Source of the DNA: Myceligenerans salitolerans
GTDB lineage: Bacteria > Actinomycetota > Actinomycetes > Actinomycetales > Cellulomonadaceae
Assembly (NCBI RefSeq): GCF_017349295.1
Contig: NZ_JAFMPK010000047.1
Location: forward strand, 332,687 to 396,686
Direction: 5' to 3'
DNA length: 64,000 nt
The position numbers and the translations under genes are program-made. The notes below the pieces were generated by a model that saw only the letters and a list, made by a program, of their open reading frames with translations, was not told where the DNA came from and did no database searches. Of the stretch, positions 42,427 through 50,706 are shown one piece after another (the first letter of the stretch is position 1; each line of letters starts with the position of its first letter).

Positions 42427-43398
42427 TTGTCCCCCACATCTTCCCCCGGCGAGACAACGCCACAGGCCGATGCGCCACTACGGACACCGATCTGGGCGTT
42501 CCTCCCGCTACGCGTCTTCCTCGGCGGCACATTCCTCTACGCGGGCCTCTCCAAGATCCTCGACCCTCACTACCTGGATCACACCTCACCTCTCGGCGTC
42601 CACGCTCAGATGCTGCACGCCGCGACAACCTCGCCGATCGGCCCGCTGGTGTCGTTCACGGCCGAGAACCCGACCGTCACCGGCCTGGCCATCGCCTTCG
42701 GCGAGGTCGCTGTCGGGCTGGGTACTCTGCTCGGGCTGTTCACCCGTATCGCCGCACTCGGCGGTTTTCTCCTCGCGCTGAGCTTCTTCCTCACCGTCAG
42801 CTGGACGACCCGCCCCTACTACTTCGGCGCCGACATCGTCTTCGCCGCCGCCTGGACCCCGCTGCTGATCGCGGGCGACGCAGGCCTGTTCTCCACGACG
42901 ACCCGCCTGCGCGCCGCGATACGTCGTCGTCGCCAGCCGAACCCCGACCCAGAGCAGGGGAACGGTGCCGAACAACGTACCCTGCTGCTCCGGGGCGGCC
43001 TGATCGCCGCGATGACCGCTGCCCTGGGCGGCGCTGTCGTCGCTCTGACCCGGCGCACCACCACCGACCCGGAACCAAGCCAGCCGGGAGACCCGGGAAC
43101 GAACGTCCCGACTGTGATCGCTGCGGTCGCCGACGTCGCCGTCGGTTCGTCGACAAGGTTCACCACACCGAACGGTTCCGCCGCATACCTGTTGCGTCCT
43201 TCGACCGACACCTTCCTGGCATTCCTCGCCGCCTGCACGCACCAGGGCTGCCCCATCGCGCCCGCAGACTCCGGCTTCCGCTGCCCATGCCACGGCTCCA
43301 CCTTCGACGGCAACGGCCAGGTCACCGGCGGGCCGGCGACGAAATCCCTGACCAACGTGCCAGTACAAGTCGTCGACGGGCAGGTCACCATCGAGTAA
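42427..43398 (+). CDS. DoxX-Rieske fusion membrane protein
   Basis: A 323-residue protein. The TTG at 42427 is chosen: GAAAGG lies 10 nt upstream, and the frame further upstream runs through the palindrome and gene remnant. Residues about 22-155 form a four-helix DoxX/MauE-like domain (PLRVFLGGTFLYAGLSKILD, GLAIAFGEVAVGLGTLLGLF). A further TM segment lies at about 187-206. The C-terminal Rieske domain (about 228-323) has CTHQGC (Cys270, His272, Cys275) and CPCHGS (Cys286, Cys288, His289), giving the two-Cys/two-His [2Fe-2S] site plus the disulfide pair. It could move electrons from quinol to an outside acceptor, plausibly the neighbouring copper enzyme. Confidence 0.87.
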   Translation: MSPTSSPGETTPQADAPLRTPIWAFLPLRVFLGGTFLYAGLSKILDPHYLDHTSPLGVHAQMLHAATTSPIGPLVSFTAENPTVTGLAIAFGEVAVGLGTLLGLFTRIAALGGFLLALSFFLTVSWTTRPYYFGADIVFAAAWTPLLIAGDAGLFSTTTRLRAAIRRRRQPNPDPEQGNGAEQRTLLLRGGLIAAMTAALGGAVVALTRRTTTDPEPSQPGDPGTNVPTVIAAVADVAVGSSTRFTTPNGSAAYLLRPSTDTFLAFLAACTHQGCPIAPADSGFRCPCHGSTFDGNGQVTGGPATKSLTNVPVQVVDGQVTIE

Positions 43399-43414
43399 CC
43401 GGACAAGCCCGGTG

Positions 43415-44173
43415 TCAAACGGAGCGGTCGATCACGCGGAGCGGATCGGCCCGGAGCTGCCGGGAACGACGATCACGCCCCGACGAACGCGCGAGACCAG
43501 GCCCCAGATCGGCCGGCCGGGTGAGCCTCAGGTCGTAGGCGAGTATGACGGCCTGGACCCGGTCTCGTGCGCCGACCTTGGCGAGGACCCGCCCGACATG
43601 CGTCTTCACCGTCGATTCCGACAGCGTGAAACGTTGCGCGATCTCGCCGTTGGTGAGGCCGTGGCCGATGGCGACGAGGATCTCGCGCTCACGGCCGGTC
43701 AGGAAGGCCAGCCGGGGATCCTCCCGCACAGGCCCGCAGATGTCATCACCGAGCCGATCGGCGAACTCGTCGAGCAGCCGCCGAGTCAGCCCCGGAGCGA
43801 TCACCGCGCCCCCGGCGGCGACGGCCCGGATCCCGGCGAGCAACTCCTCCGGGCGGGTGTTCTTCAGCAGGAAGCCGCTCGCCCCGGCCCGCAGCGCGGC
43901 GAGCGCGTACCGGTCCACGTCGAACGTCGTCAGCACCAGGATCCGCGAACGCCTACCGGCGGCGACAATGCGCCGGGTGGCCTCGATTCCGTCGACGCCC
44001 GGCGTGCGGATGTCCATCAGCACCACGTCGGGATGCAGCTCGGTGGTCCACCGAACGGCCTCGGCGCTACTGTCGGCCTCGCCGACGACCTCGGTGTCGG
44101 GGGTGCTCTCCAGCAGCATCCGAAGCCCGAAGCGCTGCAGCGCCTGGGCGGCCACGACCAGCACAGAGATCAT
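43415..44173 (-). CDS. NarL/LuxR-family response regulator with degenerate acidic pocket
   Basis: A 252-residue regulator. The phospho-Asp54 is present (DVVLMDIRTPGVDG), as is the Lys in GFLLKNTRPEE. However, the acidic pair that binds Mg2+ in normal receivers (VVDDQ) reads VLVVAAQALQRFG, so both acidic residues are alanine and phosphorylation should be impaired. The LuxR output domain is intact (LTGREREILVAIGHGLTNGE, STVKTHVGRVLAKV). A basic tail of about 35 residues extends beyond the usual end. The start overlaps by 4 bp the tail of a truncated kinase gene, so this regulator has lost its partner. Confidence 0.88.
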   Translation of the reverse strand: MISVLVVAAQALQRFGLRMLLESTPDTEVVGEADSSAEAVRWTTELHPDVVLMDIRTPGVDGIEATRRIVAAGRRSRILVLTTFDVDRYALAALRAGASGFLLKNTRPEELLAGIRAVAAGGAVIAPGLTRRLLDEFADRLGDDICGPVREDPRLAFLTGREREILVAIGHGLTNGEIAQRFTLSESTVKTHVGRVLAKVGARDRVQAVILAYDLRLTRPADLGPGLARSSGRDRRSRQLRADPLRVIDRSV

Positions 44174-44325
44174 GAATGGCTGCCTTTCAGGGTCGTGTGG
44201 ACGGTCCAGCCGCCGTCCGGTGCGGGGCCGGCGCTGGCTGACCGCACCGCCGTAGAGCGGGCGCGTTCGGCCACGTCGGCGAGGCCGAGACCCGCGTCGC
44301 CGGCGCGATACCTAGTTCATACCGA
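44170..44325 (-). pseudogene. C-terminal fragment of a sensor histidine kinase
   Basis: The only surviving part of the partner kinase is the end of the ATPase domain: GDAGLGLADVAERARSTAVR, then GPAPDGGWTVHTTLKG, stopping at 44170-44172 with an ATGA overlap onto the response regulator. An in-frame TGA near 44325 blocks any extension, and no H-box or membrane region lies upstream. Confidence 0.7.
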
Positions 44326-44405
44326 GCGAACCTGAGACGAGTGTTAGAACCGCGCTCATCCCACTGGTGTCTCCCAGGACCGAGCGCCGACAGTGACCTC
44401 GCGAC

Positions 44406-44538
44406 CTCGGAGCTCGGACCGATCACCGTCGACTGCGACATCCTCGCCATCGAGCACGCCGACCTGCACATCGTCCTGAACTGGGCTGTGCCGGGCACCC
44501 GCGACGCGGAAAAGCTCGACGCTTTGGACGAACGGTGA
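44406..44538 (+). pseudogene. Possible C-terminal fragment of an MmyB-type XRE regulator
   Basis: The frame encodes SELGPITVDCDILAIEHADL, then HIVLNWAVPGTRDAEKLDAL. This resembles the end of the MmyB-like ligand-binding domain found in actinobacterial XRE regulators, where a 'GPLxLxCExL' strand leads to a 'YTAEPGSPxxxALxLL' tail. The helix-turn-helix part is absent. Family recognition is by pattern only. Confidence 0.45.
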
Positions 44539-44916
44539 CCACCGCAGCACGCTGAGTACCGCGCGCTTGAGCGCCGAGCGGGCATCCGCGCACTCGTACC
44601 GACCGTACCGAGTGTGGCCGACGGTCTCGACGTGGCCCCGACACCACAATCCGCTGTGCATCGGCGTGCTTGCCGCTAACCCACCATCGCCCTCACCCAC
44701 GACCACCAGCCACGCGGCACCAACCCCCGCACATGACAATGGACGAGAATGACCGGGGAGTCGATGATCGGTGCTGGCGTCCCGAGCACCAGTTATGACC
44801 GAAGCCAGCCGGAGCCCCTGCCCGAACGGGAGGAGTGTGGATCTCGACCCACGGAGCGCCGGGGCGTCAGAAGCCCTGCACGCTTTCGCTCCCGGGACCA
44901 GGCGCCTGACACACTA

Positions 44917-45132
44917 TTAACTAGCGATCAAGCCCTCTGCCGCCGTCACGAAGCCCGCGCCGGAGTGCTTCACGTTCCAGTCCCGGGCGATCCGGGTGGC
45001 GTAGTCCTCGTTCAGCACCGGATAGAAGATCGGCTGGTCCGGTAGCCGGGGCGGCCACGCCCGCCACCCGGACGCCTCCACCAGCGCCAGCTCCTTCGGC
45101 CCGGTCGGCCGCCACAACGTCACCGTCTCCAT
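44917..45132 (-). pseudogene. Truncated N-terminal part of a conserved actinobacterial protein
   Basis: The ATG at 45132 begins METVTLWRPTGPKELALVEA, then WPPRLPDQPIFYPVLNEDYA, IARDWNVKHSGAGFVT. I recognise this as the first half of a roughly 110-residue conserved protein, sometimes labelled 'ADP-ribosylation/crystallin J1' in Streptomyces. After FVT the sequence switches to AAEGLIAS and stops in an AT-rich junction (CTATTAACTAGCGATC), so the C-terminal half is missing. Overlap with an unrelated junction suggests deletion or recombination. Confidence 0.6.
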
Positions 45133-45247
45133 GCGCGCATCCTGACAGTGCGCGCCACGGTTCGTCACGACGAATCCGAGCGACCGCTACCCGCGCACGT
45201 GTTTCGCACGCGGAGAGCAACCGATCCGGTGTGGCAGGATCGCGGGC

Positions 45248-46828
45248 GTGTACGAGGGCGCGCTGGAGATCCATCTGACCGTTGATGCCTGGGTCGCGGA
45301 CCGTCTGGATGTGTTCGCAGGTGAGCGCGGGATCAAGGTGAGCAGGATCGAGCTGGATCACGGCGAGGTCCGTTCCCAGCCGATGCTGACGGTCGAACTG
45401 ACCGGGTCACTGGGCGACGCCGAGCAGCGGGTTGCGCAGTTGCGTCGTGAGCTGGCCGCTGCGGGGTTGCGGGTCGTGCGTGTCAAGGTGGAGACCGCGC
45501 CCTGGAACCGCGACGTGCCGGTAGCCGACGAGCAAGCGCACAAGGACCTGTACTTCGAGCACCACGTCAAGGTCTGCCTCCCAGCCGGAGACGTCGCACG
45601 TCGCCTGGAGATCACGGCGCTGGCTCGAGAGCACGATGCACGCGTCTCTCGCAACGCTCGACGCGTGTTGGACGACGGGTCCGAGGAACGGTTCGTGACC
45701 CAGCGCTGCTTCGGCGTCGGGCGCCAGGCGTCCCGCCCGAGGCTGGACGCGCTGGTGTCAGCGCTCGACGATGGCGGGTTCGAGGTGCTGGAGGTCGAGG
45801 AGGAGTACGTCGTGGTCGACGACAACCTCGGCTTGGACGCCGGCTGGATGGGCCGACCCGCGAAGCACGCCGGCCCGAGCTACAGCGACCTGATCGACGC
45901 GCGCGTCGCACGGGAGCTGTCCGACGAGCGCGACGACTTCCCGGACACGTTCGTGCCACTGGTGCCCTCGGCCGACGTGAAGCAGCACGCTGTGTTCGAA
46001 CCGGCGCTGAAGCAGTTCACCAACGCGTTCAAGACGGGACAGCCCGCCTTCGCCGACCCGCTCCGCGCCGAGCAGTGGGCCCAGGCCCGCGCCGCCGTAC
46101 GGAACCATGTGCTCGACGTCATCGCCCGCTCGCCGTGGGCCTCGAACCTGGTCCTGCGGGGCAGCGCGACGCTCCACGCCTGGCTGGGAGACACGGCGCG
46201 CGAGCCCGGTGACCTCGACTTCGTGGTCACGCCGCACACGACCGGCGCGAACAGCCGGGAATCGATAGAGATGCTGGCCGGCCTGCGGACAGCCCTGACT
46301 GCCGCCCCGGGCCCAGGGCTGCGCGCCGACGACGCCACCGGTGAGGACATCTGGACCTACGAGCGCGCAGAGGGACGCCGCCTGGTGATCCCCTACGACA
46401 TGATGGCCGAGGGCGAATGGCCGGCCGCGACCATCCAGCTGGACTTCGTGTTCCAGGAGCCCCTCCTCGCTGACCCGGTGTCGGTGTCGCTGACGCCGTC
46501 CGGACCCCCAATGCTGGCCGCGTCCCCCGAACTCCAGCTCGCCTGGAAGATCCAGTGGCTGGTCACCGATATGTACCCGCAGGGCAAGGATCTGTACGAC
46601 GCCGTCCGGCTCACCGACGTCGCTCACCTGCGCTGGTCACTGCTCCGCCAGGTCCTGGACGCTGCCGACGACGCTTGGGCTGCCGACTTCGACGCCGCGC
46701 GGGCCCTGGAACTGGACGTGGACTGGGACAACTTCCTGGCCGACCACCCGTGGGTGACCGGAGACCAAAGGGAGTGGGTCGAACGACTCGCCACCTACCT
46801 CGCCCGAATCCAGGGTGAAGAGCGATAG
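45248..46828 (+). CDS. AbiEii-type nucleotidyltransferase fused to an unknown N-terminal domain
   Basis: A 526-residue protein from a GTG start. Residues about 1-200 form a duplicated alpha/beta region (EIHLTVDAWVADRLDVFAGE, then YFEHHVKVCLPAGDVARRLE) of unknown function. Residues about 285-525 match the nucleotidyltransferase AbiEii/AbiGii family: LVLRGSATLHAWLG gives Gly305-Ser306 and GDLDFVV gives Asp322 and Asp324 of the polymerase-beta-like site. LAWKIQWLVTDMYPQGKDLYD follows, in the position of the family's conserved Lys-containing helix. AbiEii proteins are usually type IV toxins with an AbiEi antitoxin; none is adjacent. A stand-alone nucleotidyltransferase with its own regulatory or sensing domain is an alternative. 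Confidence 0.75.
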   Translation: MYEGALEIHLTVDAWVADRLDVFAGERGIKVSRIELDHGEVRSQPMLTVELTGSLGDAEQRVAQLRRELAAAGLRVVRVKVETAPWNRDVPVADEQAHKDLYFEHHVKVCLPAGDVARRLEITALAREHDARVSRNARRVLDDGSEERFVTQRCFGVGRQASRPRLDALVSALDDGGFEVLEVEEEYVVVDDNLGLDAGWMGRPAKHAGPSYSDLIDARVARELSDERDDFPDTFVPLVPSADVKQHAVFEPALKQFTNAFKTGQPAFADPLRAEQWAQARAAVRNHVLDVIARSPWASNLVLRGSATLHAWLGDTAREPGDLDFVVTPHTTGANSRESIEMLAGLRTALTAAPGPGLRADDATGEDIWTYERAEGRRLVIPYDMMAEGEWPAATIQLDFVFQEPLLADPVSVSLTPSGPPMLAASPELQLAWKIQWLVTDMYPQGKDLYDAVRLTDVAHLRWSLLRQVLDAADDAWAADFDAARALELDVDWDNFLADHPWVTGDQREWVERLATYLARIQGEER

Positions 46829-46927
46829 CAACCAGTGAAGGCACAGACCACAACAGGTAGCCGCTCGCGGTCGATACCAATGACGACAACGCTGCCCAAT
46901 GGTGCATGACGACGAGAAGGACTGCGA

Positions 46928-47452
46928 ATGACGACAACGAGCGGCTGGGCATGCGTCACATGCGGCACGGCCCACACCGGACTCGCGATGGCGTTCGGGC
47001 CTCCTGCCCCCGACCCGTGGATGTCGGCCACCGACGCCGAGCGCGCCGCCGGAGAGCTCAATGCCGACACGTGCATCCTGCACACCGCCGACGGCACGAC
47101 GCATCACTTCGTGCGCGGTCACATCGAGATCCCCGTCCACGACTCACCCGACGGACCGTTCTGCTGGTCGGTGTGGGTCTCACTGAGCGAAGAGAACATG
47201 CTCAAACAAGCCGAACACTGGGACAGCCCAGCACGCGCCGACCTGGAGCCCATGTTCGCCTGGCTCAGCACCCGTCTTCCTTACGAACCCGCGACCGCGC
47301 CTCTGCCTACACGACTCCACACTCGCGAGCCCGGCGTTACCCCGTGGATCGAACTCGACCCTGGCCTCGACCACCCCCTCGCCCGCGAGTATCGCCACGG
47401 CATCACCATGCACCGCGTCGCCGAACTCAACCAGCAACTCCTCCGTGGCTGA
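46928..47452 (+). CDS. DUF2199 domain-containing protein
   Basis: A 174-residue protein beginning with a zinc-ribbon-like CVTCGTAHTGLAMAFG, as in DUF2199. Further family signals are PDPWMSATDAER, LNADTCILHTADGTTHHFVR, GHIEIPVHDSPDGPFCWSVW and VSLSEENMLKQAEHWD. The function of the family is not established; members occur singly in many genomes and sometimes near toxin-immunity loci. It follows the AbiEii-type gene by 99 bp in the same direction but does not resemble an AbiEi antitoxin. Confidence 0.8.
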   Translation: MTTTSGWACVTCGTAHTGLAMAFGPPAPDPWMSATDAERAAGELNADTCILHTADGTTHHFVRGHIEIPVHDSPDGPFCWSVWVSLSEENMLKQAEHWDSPARADLEPMFAWLSTRLPYEPATAPLPTRLHTREPGVTPWIELDPGLDHPLAREYRHGITMHRVAELNQQLLRG

Positions 47453-47500
47453 CTCCCCACCGGCCGATTCCGCGACGGGCGGCCAGCCGGAACTCGGAGC

Positions 47501-47960
47501 GCAGGCCACCGTGTTCCGGCAGCGGCCGAGGCGTACTGCACGGCCATCGAGAACATCGCCACCACCGACCCGCGCGAGACGCTGGCGCGGCTGCGGTCCC
47601 TCCTTGCCGCGCTGATCGCCGCGGCCTACGTGCTACTCAAGCCAGAACCCGCAACGGACGCGGCCCCACCAGGCATCGGCCACGACGCATGGTCGGCGCG
47701 ATTCGCCGCAATCGATACCGCACTCGACTCCGCAGCCACCTACTGGACGACGAGCCCCACGCCCCAGGACATCGCCCCGGAGGTAGATCTGCTGCCGCTG
47801 GCCGATGACCTGGCTGACATCTGGCGCGACCTACGCCCCCCACCCTCGACCAGCTCGCCTCAGGCGCCGAACCCGCCGACGTCGTGTGGCAATGGCGATT
47901 CACCTTCGACGCACACGGGGGCTTGCACGCCGTCGAAGCACTCCGCGTTGAGCGTCGGCG
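47501..47960 (+). pseudogene. Frameshifted DUF5063 gene
   Basis: A recognisable DUF5063 sequence starts with AAEAYCTAIENIATTDPRET, passes through AALIAAAYVLLKPEPATD and LPLADDLADIWRDL near 47790-47830, then breaks in a C-run (CGCCCCCC) near 47833 by loss of one base. In the new frame it continues VVWQWRFTFDAHGGLHAVEA. The family's HWG motif reads HGG. No good start codon is present in frame and the C terminus runs into unrelated sequence. A single-base sequencing error could explain the shift, but the missing ends argue for decay. Confidence 0.68.
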
Positions 47961-48279
47961 GCAAGTCGAGAGGTGCCACGTCGAGCCGCTCGGCCGATGC
48001 CGGCCCCGCGATCCGCACCCATACGACGACTGCGCCGTCCACGACGTGGCTCAGATCCATCTGGTCCGCTTCCGAGCGGTGAGCGGCCATCTCAGGCCGC
48101 CCGAGGCCTGCGCAGGGACGACCATCTCGCCGAGCAGCCGGGTGCCGTCGTCCGAGCCCAAGGACGTCGAGGCGCGCTTCCCCGCCGTCGCATCCTCCGG
48201 AGGAGTCGTTCCCCGCATCGCGGCTCCGCCCGGTCCGGCCGGCTGTCGACCGCGGCCGAGCCGCGGCAGGCCGTATGCC
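47961..48279. other. Stretch without recognisable gene
   Basis: About 320 bp between the DUF5063 pseudogene and the terminator of the ricin-domain gene. A leftward frame (47860-48090, containing MDLSHVVDGAVVVWVRIAGP) overlaps the pseudogene and is not recognised. Nothing else is supported. Confidence 0.35.
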
Positions 48280-48311
48280 GTGCGTGGCCGGCCGGGGGGC
48301 CGGCCACGCAC
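48280..48311 (-). terminator. Strong hairpin after ricin-domain beta-helix gene
   Basis: GTGCGTGGCCGGCC (48280-48293) pairs perfectly over 14 bp with GGCCGGCCACGCAC (48298-48311) around a GGGG loop, 4 bp beyond the leftward gene's stop. Confidence 0.75.
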
Positions 48312-48315
48312 CGGG

Positions 48316-50499
48316 TCATGGCCCCGCGGTGAGGTACGTGACCGGGTGTGAGGAGTTCGCCGCATCCCCGGTGCTGTTGATGACGTGCGCGATGGTCCCG
48401 TTGCCGCCCAGGGAGACGGTCACCATGTCGTGGAACCGCACTCCGCTACGGTTCGGGACCTCGAACGCGCGGTCGTTGACGATCGACGGGTCGACGTTGA
48501 AGAAGGCGTAGCTGCCCAGCCCCCAGGCCTCGTGCGTGGTGACGTGGTCGCCCACCTTGTACGCCGCCCAGCCTCGCGTGGCGCCGTTCATGTACGCGGC
48601 CTGGTTCGGCGGGTCGTACGGCATCTCGTTCTGGTAGAAGTACGTTCGCCCGCGATCGCCGTTCCAGATGGTCTGGTACTGCTGGTAATGCTCGACGAAC
48701 AGGCCGTAGAAGGTGACGTCGTCGCCGTTGACGACCAGCCCGTTGCGGGCGGTGTTGATGTTCCAGCCCACCGTGCCACCGTTGCCGTGGTCGGCCCGCC
48801 AGATCCAGGCGTGGTCGCCGATGACGTCGTCGCTGTTGACCACGATGCTCTTCGTCGCCTTGCCCGCGATCGCGCCGCCGACCCGCACGAACACGTCGGA
48901 CAGGACGGTCGGGTCCGAGGCGTGGTCCGCCGACGCGCCCTCGGGACCGACCCGCAGGATCGTGTCGGTGTTCGTGGTGCCGGCGTCGAACAGGATGCCG
49001 GCCAGCCGGACGCCGTCGACATCGGCCACGTGCATCGCGTCGATGCCGCCGTCGGGTACCAACGTCGCCAGCCCCAGGCCGAGGACGACGGTGCCCGCAC
49101 GGTTCACTTGCAGGGTCTGGTCCAGGTGGTAGACGCCGGGCGTGACCAGCAGGTTCTTGCCCGCGGCGAGTGCCGCGTTCATCGTGGCGGCCGTGTCGCC
49201 GGGGCGGATCACCTGGAAGTCGGAGATGGGCAGCGAGGTGCCGGCCGGGTCGCCGCCGGCCCAGGTCGTCCCGGAGGTGTTCGACCGCACCGCGGGAACG
49301 AACACCCGATACATGCCGTCGGCGGCGACGTAGAGGTAGGGCTTCTCGGCGACCTTCGGCGCCTGGGCGACGGTCGTGTACGGCGGCGAGGGGAAGCTGT
49401 TCGACGGCGCGCCGTCGACTCCCACGAACACCTGGTTCCAGTTCGAGCCGGTCCACGACCCGATGGTCGAGCTGCGGGTCAGCCACTGTTGCTGGGTGCC
49501 GGAGTCGACCTGCCCGTCGACCACCGTGTCAGCCATGAACCCGCCCGACGACCAGCCGCCGTCGGACAGCGCGAGGTCACCACGCAGGTGCATGCGCCGG
49601 TACGGCGCGGCCTGGGAGACGGACCAGCGGTCGGCGCCGTCGGGCGGCGTGACCGACAGCCCCTCGGCGGACCGCCAGAAGTTGTGCGTGGCGTTCTGCG
49701 AGCCGTCGTGCCACCAGTCGGCCTCGACGTGCACGTGCCCGTTGATGTTCGTGGCGTCAGGTGTCAGGCCGAGCCCCGCGATCTGGGTGAAGAAGCCGAT
49801 GTTGGCGTCGACGTCGTAGCCGCCGGGGGCGAACAGGAAGGCCTTGCGGGCGTCGCCGAACTGGGCTTCCTCCTGAGCGTCGAACACCGTGTCCAGGCGC
49901 GCCTGGATGGCCGAGTCCGACATCGACGTGTCGAAGACCTCGACGTTCGGGCCCAGGTCAGGATTGGCGGGGTGCGGCAGGATCGGGTCGGGGTCCGGCG
50001 CCGGTGGCGTCGTCGTACCGGTGAACCGCCACTTCTGGTGGCTCGCGCCCGTGCAGGTCCACACCTGGAGCTTCGCGCCGTCGGCCATGTTGCCGTCCTT
50101 GATGTCGAGGCACTTGTCCGCCGCGAGATTCACCAGGTCACCGGCGCCCGTCAGCGCCCAGCGCTGGGTCGCCACCGAGCCGTAGCAGTCCCACACGTGG
50201 ACCACGGCGCCGTCGGACGTGTTGTTCTCCGCCAGGTCGAGGCACTTGCCCTTCAGGCGGACGCTGCCGTCATCGGCGAACGTGACGGTCTGGTTCGCCG
50301 ACCCGGCATAGCAGGTCCACATCTGCGGCTGGGTACCGTTGGCCGTGCTGCCGTCGGTGAGATCCAGGCACTTCCCGCCTGCCTGGCTCACGACCGCGCC
50401 GCTCGACGCGGCTGCCGCCATGGTGGGGACGACGATGGCGAGCACCCCGGCGATGATGACGGCCACCGCGGCGGCGATGAGCCCGCGGACTCGTGACAT
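48316..50499 (-). CDS. Secreted ricin B-domain protein with pectate-lyase-like beta-helix
   Basis: A 727-residue exoprotein from the ATG at 50499 (GAGGAGGAACC ribosome site). The signal peptide runs to about residue 30. A ricin-type (CBM13) trefoil follows at about 35-165, with three repeats containing GGKCLDLTDGSTANGTQPQM, KGKCLDLAENNTSDGAVVHV and ADKCLDIKDGNMADGAKLQV, each with a Q-x-W. After a Pro-rich linker (PPAPDPDPILPHP), residues about 190-727 show a right-handed beta-helix character (SIVVNSDDVIGDHAWIWRAD, NGLVVNGDDVTFYGLFVEHY), like proteins loosely labelled 'coagulation factor 5/8 type' or pectate-lyase-like. It is divergent from an alginate-lyase-like ricin protein with a 207-bp shared promoter region. 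Confidence 0.83.
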   Translation of the reverse strand: MSRVRGLIAAAVAVIIAGVLAIVVPTMAAAASSGAVVSQAGGKCLDLTDGSTANGTQPQMWTCYAGSANQTVTFADDGSVRLKGKCLDLAENNTSDGAVVHVWDCYGSVATQRWALTGAGDLVNLAADKCLDIKDGNMADGAKLQVWTCTGASHQKWRFTGTTTPPAPDPDPILPHPANPDLGPNVEVFDTSMSDSAIQARLDTVFDAQEEAQFGDARKAFLFAPGGYDVDANIGFFTQIAGLGLTPDATNINGHVHVEADWWHDGSQNATHNFWRSAEGLSVTPPDGADRWSVSQAAPYRRMHLRGDLALSDGGWSSGGFMADTVVDGQVDSGTQQQWLTRSSTIGSWTGSNWNQVFVGVDGAPSNSFPSPPYTTVAQAPKVAEKPYLYVAADGMYRVFVPAVRSNTSGTTWAGGDPAGTSLPISDFQVIRPGDTAATMNAALAAGKNLLVTPGVYHLDQTLQVNRAGTVVLGLGLATLVPDGGIDAMHVADVDGVRLAGILFDAGTTNTDTILRVGPEGASADHASDPTVLSDVFVRVGGAIAGKATKSIVVNSDDVIGDHAWIWRADHGNGGTVGWNINTARNGLVVNGDDVTFYGLFVEHYQQYQTIWNGDRGRTYFYQNEMPYDPPNQAAYMNGATRGWAAYKVGDHVTTHEAWGLGSYAFFNVDPSIVNDRAFEVPNRSGVRFHDMVTVSLGGNGTIAHVINSTGDAANSSHPVTYLTAGP

Positions 50500-50706
50500 G
50501 GTTCCTCCTCGAACACATCTCGCGACTTTCTGACTTGTCAGTATGTGACTGTAGGCGACGTCAGCCCTAGTCACGTCAGGGAGGTCCCGTACATCGGCGG
50601 AAAGCTGGGCAATACGTAGTTACTCAGATGTCAGTAACCTCTCTTCAGCGCTACGGTCCTCACTGGTCACGGCCCCGCATCAGACCTCGACGACGAGGAG
50701 CCTCAC

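Noticed and set aside
46928..47452. DUF2199 protein as the antitoxin of the AbiEii-type protein
   Set aside because: It has no winged-helix AbiEi features, lies downstream of the toxin-like gene, and its sequence fits DUF2199 throughout.
48385..50496. 703-codon rightward frame opposite the ricin-domain gene
   Set aside because: It is Arg/Val/Gly-rich with no family motif and lies fully antisense to a well-supported secreted protein.
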